This document shows positions 55,824-64,000 of a stretch of DNA of 64,000 nt, piece after piece. The stretch spans positions 13,842,211-13,906,210 of the forward strand of contig CM075104.1 of assembly GCA_037576195.1 (NCBI GenBank). Reading direction: 5' to 3'. This stretch comes from Phytoseiulus persimilis. Lineage: Eukaryota; Arthropoda; Arachnida; Mesostigmata; Phytoseiidae. Position 1 is the first letter of the stretch. Each line of letters starts with the position of its first letter. The notes beneath the pieces are model-generated. The model made no database searches, was not told the origin of the DNA, and saw only the letters and a list, made by a program, of their open reading frames with translations. The position numbers and the translations under genes were made by a program.

Positions 55824-57647
55824 TTAGGCACGTTTCAACAAGCTCGACGTCAAGTATTCAAGCAGGAGACACGAGAAGCCAGTCAGCACAGCTATCGCAC
55901 ACAGCTGTGAGAGAATAGCATGATTCTCGAAACCAATCGCTTGATGTCCAACCTTCTCAGGATGAAGATCTTCAGTAGTGAAACATTTGGTCCTCAAAAT
56001 TCTTCCATTCCTCCGTTCATTATTGATGCATGTCTTCTCACGGTACGAGGCTGATGAATTCAGCTCGAGGGTTCTCTTCAGGGCTGATCGAAATGTGTTT
56101 CGATCAACTCCCCTGGGCTCCATCATCAGAGGTCGCCTAAACAAATCTTGACTGAGAATAAACCGAGCGAGTCGGATGCAGCAGAACGGCCTGCGCACAA
56201 GAAGATCCCCATAGACAACGTCTGTACGTATCGGATCAGTGGATCTGGTGCGACCTTCAACAAAAACCACTCGCGTCCATCTGAGGTACGAGTTGGTGAA
56301 AGTCTCGGTCTTGGCTCCCAATGTGTACATTGGGATATCTTCCAGCAGCTCTTCGTGCATGAATCCCAGTCCTTCAATATGTTTGCAGATAACCTCGCCT
56401 CGCAGGATGGATGCGAGCTCGAATTTGAAAAACATTTTCAAGTTTCCACTGAAGGCATAGCCTATCGAAGGTGGTCTTGCGGCGGTGCTGAAGGGTTCGC
56501 ATCTGAGAACCGATTTCACGCGATCGTCTGGCAGTCTTTGCATCGACGACACAAAATCCCCTTGCAAACCGACTTTGATTATCTGCACCAACAGGATCCA
56601 TGATCCCACAATCAAGAAGAACTGTTTTGGTTTCGCGTGCGACTGAAAAGGCACGGCATAAATCACGCAGAGTGTCAGGCCGATCAGCATCGCTCCGAAA
56701 TCTTCTTCCAAGTGTCGCAAAATTATTGCTGCTGAGAGGGCGATCAAAACCAAAGGAATCAGAATGTCTGCTCGTAGCAGCGATTCGATCATTTGTAGTG
56801 TCTTGTCGGTGGATGGAACCCGGGCGACGGGAATCAGCGGATGACACGACGAAACTTGAGCCGCGTGCAATGCATCCATCTTCGCCCACGGTAGAGATAC
56901 GCCGACTTCGACGAGCGCTGAGCAATTCGCATCAGTCGGATCACGGAGCTCAATAGAGAATCCCAGTACTTTACGATACGATATTCGGCCCACTTCAGTT
57001 TTCCCGAACTTGAAGCTCCGGGTCGATTCTTTTCCCGGCCGCATTTGTCTGAGCTCGAACCTGGTCTCGTGTGGGCTGAAATAGAGATTCAGGAGACTAT
57101 TGTGCCACTTCTTGGTCGCACCATAGGCATCATGCTCGAGGATTTCGTTCGTTTGATTGTTCCAGAAGGCGTATATTTCGGTGTAGCCATGCGCGATCCG
57201 ATAGGAGCGCCCTCTAGCGACGATCTGCGATTTCAGTATAAACAGAAAAAGCGAACTTCGCACTGGGACCCTGACGTGCATCAGCAGAAACCTGAGTCGC
57301 TTGAAGAAATCACCGTTGAGCGCTTCGTCTCCGCAGTGAAGTCCCAAATAGAAGTGTTCAGCTCTCTTCCCGGCGACCGAGACTCTGGCGTATCTCGTCA
57401 TTTCCTCTATCGAGAAATCCTTGGGAAGATTCCCAATCTCCGAGAACGTCAAGTGAGAAGCTATGAGTCGCTCTGCGAAGGCTGGGCTCAGTGGACAGTC
57501 GAGATGGATGAGTATGGGTGCATCCGAGAGCTTGGCCAATGAAAGGGTTTCCTCCACTTTCTTCTCAACTCTCCGCTCGAACATTCTGCTGAAAGTTATC
57601 GCCGGTTGCAGGCTTGAGAGTAACACAAGGCAATGACATATCCTCAT
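55824..57647 (-). CDS. Divergent ionotropic-receptor-like chemoreceptor, copy 1
   Basis: Single-exon frame, 607 aa. A signal peptide (MRICHCLVLLSSLQPAITFS) leads into a 280-residue extracellular region with Cys and N-glycosylation sites. One membrane segment follows (ADILIPLVLIALSAAIIL), then a re-entrant or second hydrophobic stretch (GAMLIGLTLCVIYAVPF), then a third (QFFLIVGSWILLVQIIKVGL). A second extracellular lobe of about 190 residues and a final membrane segment (LSQLCAIAVLTGFSCLLLEY) complete it. This order (lobe, TM1, pore, TM2, lobe, TM3) is that of arthropod ionotropic receptors. Ligand-binding Arg/Glu residues could not be assigned, so it is divergent. The frame opens further upstream without an ATG; the start at 57647 matches the paralogue. 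Ligand unknown. Confidence 0.65.
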   Translation of the reverse strand: MRICHCLVLLSSLQPAITFSRMFERRVEKKVEETLSLAKLSDAPILIHLDCPLSPAFAERLIASHLTFSEIGNLPKDFSIEEMTRYARVSVAGKRAEHFYLGLHCGDEALNGDFFKRLRFLLMHVRVPVRSSLFLFILKSQIVARGRSYRIAHGYTEIYAFWNNQTNEILEHDAYGATKKWHNSLLNLYFSPHETRFELRQMRPGKESTRSFKFGKTEVGRISYRKVLGFSIELRDPTDANCSALVEVGVSLPWAKMDALHAAQVSSCHPLIPVARVPSTDKTLQMIESLLRADILIPLVLIALSAAIILRHLEEDFGAMLIGLTLCVIYAVPFQSHAKPKQFFLIVGSWILLVQIIKVGLQGDFVSSMQRLPDDRVKSVLRCEPFSTAARPPSIGYAFSGNLKMFFKFELASILRGEVICKHIEGLGFMHEELLEDIPMYTLGAKTETFTNSYLRWTRVVFVEGRTRSTDPIRTDVVYGDLLVRRPFCCIRLARFILSQDLFRRPLMMEPRGVDRNTFRSALKRTLELNSSASYREKTCINNERRNGRILRTKCFTTEDLHPEKVGHQAIGFENHAILSQLCAIAVLTGFSCLLLEYLTSSLLKRA

Positions 57648-57965
57648 TGCGGGACCGAGAAGAATCGTCGTGGATGAAAGCTCGTCGAACAACCGCTAGG
57701 AGCACACCGATATCAGCATAGGTGACTCTCTGGCTCGGAAAATCCCAAGGATTGTCGCAATCGTGCGCAGTGATTCCCGTCGAGCCATTTTATTTGTCGA
57801 GCGGAACCAATCATTCGAAAGACAGCCGCAGTGGGCGTCATTGTCATTCATAGGAGGAAATTTCTCCCTTTGTGATCCTTCATTGAATGCTATTTTCGTT
57901 CTTCGTGGTGGTGTCATGCTCATCGACCTTTCTCATCTGTTAATGGACTCTACCTCTTGAAGCAC

Positions 57966-58849
57966 TCGATGGCAGCCTCGATGTGGAACGGTTACAATCG
58001 TGTAAATCAGGACAGTCAAAGCCCATTGCTTGCAGCTTGGAAAAAGACTCCACCCAGAGGTGGCTAAACCTTGAGCCTTTGTCCAATGCTTTGACCACAG
58101 AGAGCGAAGCATATTCTTGACATCCCTTATCTTGTGCATTTTCGAGATCATGGTTTCTCAGGCGTTCTTAGTCTTAGTCTGCAGTTGGGGGGCTCGAGTA
58201 GCGTGACCATTTAGCTCGGACAGCCCTGCTCCACATCATTGTGGCTGATTTTAAATGAGGTCGCAGAGGTACCAGCCGCTGAACTCGCAAATTTCGCCGA
58301 CGTTCCCGAAAAGTTTGCATTAGTTAAGGTACTTAACTTCAGAGGAGAGCGGGAACGAAGCTGTACCAACGGCGATACCACTATAGGCGTGAGTGGATCA
58401 AGGCAAGAAGAGCCGCCTCAATTAGCTTTTCGAAACAGGGTTCACCGAGTGAACCATAATAACAGTTCATCTTGCCGCTCTCCCAACCGCGTCAGCGATA
58501 CCCAGTTATCTGAATGACAGAAGTATACGGGGTGGTCAAATACGGTCGGGAATTTTTTTACTCATCCTTCTTTGGCTCAATACTTTGTCAAAAATCGTCG
58601 GATTCGGAATCATTTTCTGTGATCGATAGCTTGAAAGATGGTACGTATCTTGTTGCATCATTCGCCCGCTGGTAGAGTATTGCGTTTCCTAGAGCGGCTC
58701 AAAAATGAGTCTTCTCCTCGAAGTTCCCTCTCGCCATCGAAAAGAGAAAGAGCTCTACCAACACGCGGTTCGAGATTCACCCCCAGGTTCGTAACATGGG
58801 TATACCTCACACGCAGCACTAAGAGATGTCGCAGGCCAGAAAGGAAAAG
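57966..58849. other. Spacer between duplicated units
   Basis: No supported gene. It lies between the 5' flank of receptor copy 1 and the 3' flank of receptor copy 2. Confidence 0.4.
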
Positions 58850-61800
58850 GCCAATCTCGTTCCGATGAGTGTTTTATTTTTCATTTTGACGAGAGTTGTT
58901 GTAATATTTCGCTCGGACGGCCAAGCATAAAGTGCACGGAATCTTCGACAAGAGTTATCCTGAATATGAGCAGCATATTTCAGCGCTGTCGTATCGTTAT
59001 CAGAGATTTGAGATACCGAATTTATCCTAACTGAAGGGTTTGCTTCATCGGGGTCCATACACTATTATGGCGTGGTCTCAGATGCCAGAATATAGCACTC
59101 TTCCAATACTGAATAGTTCCGCGCTGATTGAGCGGGTTATCGGAGGCGGCGTGTGAAGTGTAGCGCCCAACTGCGCGGGAGAATCGCTTTAGTGTGCTCC
59201 GTGCAGGCCACATCGTTGAAGAGTCTCGCTTTGCTGACGGATAAGCGTCGGTTGGCTAATCACTAGTTCTCACAGTGGCGCGTATGAGCTTGCCGTAGAG
59301 TTCCAGACGAGCACGTCAAATACCCCAGACTATGATAACATCTACAGACCAGCGGCTGTATCGGGGGTTCGAGGGGGCCATCGAGTGCGTTCCCCTCAGC
59401 TAGCGCTGATCGGGTCTAGCTTGATGAAGGCCGTCGTTGAAAACCGCCTCTCACACATTCTGTCTACATGCCCTGATTTGATCCAAATGGTTCCTGGCCT
59501 CGGAAGAATCGCTAATCCGATGATATCGGCACTGATTCATGCTCTTCGCAGACTATTTCACCGCTGGATTCTGAGAAGACGCATTGACGTTGGAGATGCC
59601 CCTTGATTCATGGACTCCTCACCGAGAAATGTCTCTCTCACACGGTATCATTTCTTCTGTCGGCGGTGTCCGGCTTCTCGGAGAGGTTTCAACAGGTAAG
59701 ACGCACAATGTTTCCTGAGCCTCGTTTTCTGAAGAAAAAACTCGTCGTACAGACGCGGTTCTACGACAGTCCCGAAGGAGATTGGGGATCGGTTTCTGGC
59801 CCTCGGCACGCTCAGACAAGCTCGACATCAATGACTCCAGTAGGAGACACGAAAAGCCAGTCAGTACAGCTATTGCACACAGATGTAAGAGTACAGCATA
59901 ATTTTCGAAACTGATCACTTGATGTCCAAGCTTCTTTCGATGCAGATCGTCAGGAGTGAAGCATCTGGTCCACCTCCTTTTCTGATTGATCCCTTCAACA
60001 TTGATGCATGTTTTTTCATGGTACGAGGATGATAAATTTAGCTCGAGAGTTCTCTTCAGGGCGGCTCGGAACGTATTCCGGTCAACTCCCCTGCGCTCCA
60101 TGAGTAGAGGTCGCCTGAACAACCCTTGACTGAGAGCAAATTGAGCGAGTTTTCTGCAACAGAATCGCCTGGACGCGAAAAAATCCTCACAGACCTTCAC
60201 TGGCATTTTCGGATCAGTCTTTCTGATGAGACCTTTGAAAGAAACCACTCGAGCCCTTCTGAGATACGAGTAGGCGAAAGTCTCGGTCTCCGTCTCCAAG
60301 GTGTACATTGAGATGTCGTTCAAGAGCTCTTCGTGCTCAAATCCCAGTCCTTCGATATCTTTGCAGACAACGTCTCCTCTCAGGATGGATGCGAGCTCAA
60401 ATTTGAAGAACGTGTTCAAATTTCCACTGAAGGTGTACCCTATCGAAGGTAGCCTTGCGGCGTGGTTGAAGGGCTCGCATCTAAGTATCGATTTCACGCG
60501 ATCGTCTGGAAGCCTTTGCATCGACGACACAAAATCCCCCTGCAAACCGACTTTGATTATCTGCACCAACAGGATCCATGATCCCACAATCAAGAAGAAC
60601 TGTTTTGGTTTCGCGTGCGATTGGAAAGGCACGGCAAAAATCACGCAGAATGTCAAGTCGAACAGCATTGCTCCGGAATCTTCTTTCAAGTGTCGCAAAA
60701 CCATTGCTGCTGACAGAGCAGCCAACACCAGGGGAATCAGAATGTCTTCCCGCAGAAGCGATCTCAACATTTGTGATGTCTTGCCGGTGGATGGCACCCT
60801 CGCGACGGCAACCAGCGGACGACTCGACCAAATTCGGGACGCATGAAAGGCGTCCATCCCTGCCCACGGAAGAGAAGCTTCGACTTCGACAGAAGCCGAG
60901 TTATTCGCATCAGTCGGATCAAGGAGTTCGATCGAATATACCCATTCTCTGAATGAGCGACGGGACGTTCAGACCGCCCTTATTCTCCCAAACTTGAAGC
61001 TCCGTGTTGATTCTTTCCCCGGCCTCACTTGTCTGAGCTGGAACCTGGTCTCGTGCGGGTTGAAATAGATATCCAGGAGACTATTATGCCATCTCTTGGT
61101 CGCACCATACGCATCATGCTCGAGGATTTCGTTTGTTTGATTGTTCCAGAAGGCGTATATTTCAGTGTAGCCATGCGCGATCCGATTGGAACGTCCTGTA
61201 GCGCCCATCTGGGAGTCCTGTACAAACAGAAAAACCGAGCTGCGCTCCGGAACCCTAACGTGCATCAGCAGAGACCTGAGTCGCATGAAGAACCGACCGC
61301 TGAGTTCTCCGTCTCCGCAGTAAAGTCCCAAGTAGAAGCGCTCAGCTCTGTCCCCGGCAGCTGAGGCTCTTGCGTATCTCACCATCAGCTCTGTAGATAA
61401 ACCAACGGGAAAATATTCCGTTGCTCGGAACGTCAAGTGGGAAGCTATGAGTCGCTCCGCGAAAGCTGGGCTCAGTGGACAGTCGAGATTGATGAGTCCA
61501 GGTGCACTCGAGAGCTCAGCCAAGGAAAGAATTTCCTCCACTTTCTTCTCAACACTTCGCTCGAAGGTTCCGCCGGAAGTCGTCACCTGATGTAGGCTTG
61601 AGAGTAGCACTAGATAACGAGACATCCTCATCGTGCGATAGGGGAGAATCGTAGTCGGTGAAAACTCGTAGACCGACTGCTGGGATCATACGGCTTCCCT
61701 GTCGATCCTTCTGATTATTCGAGCAGAACCAATCGTTCGATAGACAGGCGCGCTAGGCTTTGTCACCGGAGCTTTCTTCCTTTGTCATTCTACACCGAAT

Positions 61801-61880
61801 GATATCGTCGTTTCCCGCGGTGGAGCAATGTTCATCGACCTTGCTTCTCATCTGTTGATGGACGCTACCTCTTCGTCGAT
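58850..61880. repeat. Tandem duplication unit 2
   Basis: Second copy of the block described for 53850-57965, carrying the second receptor-like gene. It keeps the 3' flank uninterrupted across the point where unit 1 has the Tigger and foldback insertions (CTCACCGAGAAATG near 59615 runs directly into the gene's 3' end). The two receptor start codons lie 3.98 kb apart. Confidence 0.7.
59619..61631 (-). pseudogene. Ionotropic-receptor-like copy 2 with one in-frame TGA
   Basis: Paralogue of 55824-57647, with the same signal peptide, lobes and membrane segments; QFFLIVGSWILLVQIIKVGL is identical. The frame is 671 codons and is open except for a TGA at 60971-60969 (codon 221, context GTC TGA ACG). 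It resumes in the same frame for 450 codons. There is no frameshift. Around the stop, about 51 nt cannot be aligned to the 45 nt of copy 1. The C-terminus runs about 50 residues past the copy 1 stop (tail includes VFSSENEAQETLCVLP). It may be a young pseudogene or a gene expressed by stop-codon readthrough, as reported for the Drosophila sechellia receptor Ir75a. The sequence alone cannot tell. Confidence 0.65.
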
Positions 61881-64000
61881 AATTCTAAGAGCTTCCGTGC
61901 GACGAGAGGGAGCGGAGAGATTGCACGGCTGCAATAAGTGTATGTGTTGTGTCGCCGTCGGGAGGGAGGCAAATAATAGAAAACTTAGCGAGTTGTTCAC
62001 CGAGAGATAAACAGGCGTCTTCGATAGCAAGTTTTCAGCACTCAGAACTCCAAGTCAATCAACGGGAAAATCAAAGTAGGTAAGTCTAGCAAGCAAACAA
62101 ACCGCTCCGCGTTCGCTACAGGATACAGAAACGATTACCTAAAATCGAAATTCCGAGTGTCTTCGCACTTGAGTCATCGTCAAGCCTAACGTCGCTGCCA
62201 TCGATCAAAAGTCAAGGACAAACGCCGACCCCGATATAACGGCTTCGAAGGAGCTGCGCTCATCGCCAACCTTAAGGCGGATGCGTACGCTCCCCCGCAC
62301 GCATCCGCGGGTTTCCGGGATTAGTCCATGCACCCAAAATGCGCTCGACGTGGAGCCCTGGAAACCGACAAACATGGCATTCTAGAATGCGAGAAGGAAA
62401 GCACTCCAAGGCAGAATTCCCGTTCCGACTAGGGCCTCACTCTGATTCAACAGCGAGGAACCTCAGAAGGACGATTGATATCCTGAGGTGATGGGAGAGC
62501 AATGAAATACGATCCGTGAAAGCAAGACAATTCACCCCTGAAATGGGAGGGAACATATGAGAATATGTAAAAAAAATGAAATCCACATCCAGTTTTCGTC
62601 GCTAGCTGGGCGCTAGATGAGCTTCCTGAACTCTCGGGGCTTTGATTAAATTGGAAGCAGATCTGAACCTTTCGGAGGCTGGAAAGACAAGGAGGGTATG
62701 TTTACAAAGGGGGAACTGGAGTTGAAGAGCTCCTATCATCTTGCGGCCCGAGATGCGCCCCGATGTTAGTAGCATGAGAGACCTCTCTTGTGACATTTGG
62801 GTTCTCCGCTGGTGAAGAAAATGTGGACGGCATGCTCTATTACACGGACATGCTCGAACATACGGGCCTCTCTCGGAAGATCGGGAGATACAGGCGCATC
62901 CCCTTCAATTGTAAATAGGATCGCTTGGTTGAGTTAAGGTGAGTGTGTGTGTGATGAAAATATAGAAAGTGATTCCATTCTATCTGGAGGAGGGAGGCTG
63001 CTTGGTAATGATGATGGGAGCGATATCTCGAAGGGAAGCGATGAGAATTGGCGACTCATCTCTGTGGAGGAACCACATATGGCCGCTTTACGGGTGATCT
63101 GATCAGATCCGAGTTAGATATGAGGTCGCAATCCATGTCATTCGAGTAGGCCTTGATAGTTTCGTAAGCTTTCTCCCTATTCGGCGTGGGCATCTTTGCA
63201 CGTTGTCTGAGCTGGTCGAACCAACGATAGTCTCGAGGTAGGATGCCAGCCACCCGAATCCCACTCACCCGAATCCGAATTGCTCTCACCGCTAAATCCT
63301 CATGCGTCTGAGCTCCTTGTGCATGGCGATTCGCGCGTTGATAGAACTTCGGAAGTTCGACTCAACCGATACTACCTTTCCCTCGAGAATGACGTAACCC
63401 AAGAGTTCCAGTCTCTTATCTCGCTTGAACCCTTGTTGCGTCAGTGGAGTGGATACCTTTTGCAGTCTATGCTTCTCCCAGGGATCCGTCGTGACTCTTG
63501 ACTCTAGAGCGTGAGTATTTGGCGGTGAGAGAGAGTAATTTGGATTCGGGGAACTGGCATGGGACGCGTCTCGACACAGTGGAAGGAGCATTCCAGTACG
63601 ATGCATGGGCAGGTAGGGACTGTGTAGACGGCACTGTTGCTCGCCTTCTTTTGTACAAGTTAAAGTGTGCGCGGAACGTGTCGCTCCTCTTCTCTCTCTA
63701 CGTACAACTTCCAACGTCTCAATCCACCATTGCATCATTTCCTTCGAGATCGTCGAGGCGCTCTCTGACAGCCCTGGTGCTCCAGCGGGAGCAAGGCACG
63801 ATACCTAGGACTGGAACTTCCAGGAGCAGGATCATTTGAAGTCTTTTATTGTTCGGTATACATAATTTGGAATGACTCACAGATGTTCAGCTGAGTTACC
63901 GACAGCTGTGAAGTTTAGGCGGATATTTCGCTATCGCTCCGTTTCCCGGTACGCGTCACTCAGTTCCAGCTTATCAAGGGACATTATTCGTGAAGTTTTC
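61881..64000. other. Right-end interval, no supported complete gene
   Basis: Partial homology to the flank of unit 1 (53680-53850) appears at about 62650-62830, suggesting another duplicated fragment. A minus-strand coding-like area lies at 63056-63480. Nothing else is recognised. Confidence 0.35.
63056..63480 (-). other. Coding-like minus-strand segments (tentative)
   Basis: Two adjacent frames contain protein-like peptides: QQGFKRDKRLELLGYVILEG (63292-63738 frame) and NREKAYETIKAYSNDMDC (63289-63056 frame). No splice junction joining them could be chosen and no family is recognised. They could be the 3' exons of a gene extending past 64000, or a relic. Confidence 0.22.

Larger units (their letters stand above)
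53850..57965. repeat. Tandem duplication unit 1
   Basis: Contains the receptor-like gene at 55.8-57.6 kb and its flanks. The 3' flank landmarks GGCCAATATCGTTTCGATGAG (minus one base) near 53850 and CTCACCGAGAAATG near 54090 recur in unit 2. The 5' flank near 57905-57960 (CATCTGTTAATGGAC, CTACCTCTT) also recurs. A roughly 1.5-kb insertion (about 54115-55640) separates parts that are adjacent in unit 2. Confidence 0.7.

Noticed and set aside
63830-64000. Third tandem receptor unit judged from a TCTTTTATT landmark about 5 kb from the second
   Set aside because: Only the short poly(A)-signal-like motif matches; sequence on both sides does not align with units 1 and 2.

Overview
The window is eukaryotic nuclear DNA. 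Genes are split by short GT-AG introns (mostly 50-250 nt), GC content is near 50%, and both strands carry genes. An arthropod is the best fit, and a compact acarine (predatory-mite-like) genome is my working guess. The reasons are a head-to-head collagen IV pair, tandem divergent ionotropic-receptor-like genes, a secreted thyroglobulin-type protein and the small introns. The species assignment is inference. Exon models were built by hand from splice consensus and reading phase. Total CDS lengths are multiples of three, and phases agree at every junction in every main model.

Layout, left to right. 1-304: 5' end of a secreted or membrane protein running off the window (minus). 2.5-20.2 kb: two collagen IV genes transcribed divergently from a 431-bp interval, an alpha1-like chain (minus, 20 exons, 1762 aa) and an alpha2-like chain (plus, 19 exons, about 1788 aa). 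21.7-23.2 kb: an unrecognised 239-aa protein (minus). 25.3-27.7 kb: pescadillo, PES1 (plus). 28.3-32.3 kb: GPATCH1 homologue (minus). 36.0-37.9 kb: five-finger C2H2 zinc-finger protein (minus). 41.8-42.2 kb: small secreted thyroglobulin type-1 protein (plus). 43.0-45.2 kb: NCLX-type mitochondrial Na/Ca exchanger (minus). 48.6-50.5 kb: ribosomal protein L10a (minus). 51.0-53.0 kb: a short Hsp70/Hsp90-organising protein without the N-terminal TPR1 (minus). 53.6-62 kb: a tandem duplication carrying two ionotropic-receptor-like genes (minus). The second copy holds one in-frame TGA, and the 3' flank of the first is split by a decayed Tigger/pogo transposase and a foldback element.

Most of these genes are unrelated neighbours with housekeeping jobs: ribosome biogenesis, splicing, translation, chaperoning and ion transport. 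Two groupings look functional. The collagen pair should be co-expressed to build basement-membrane heterotrimers. The receptor-like cluster is typical of a fast-evolving chemosensory family. Long intervals at 32.3-35.9, 37.9-41.7, 45.2-48.6 and 62-64 kb contain no gene I can defend. They hold diverged repeats, one hAT-like MITE with target-site duplications, and scattered coding-like fragments.
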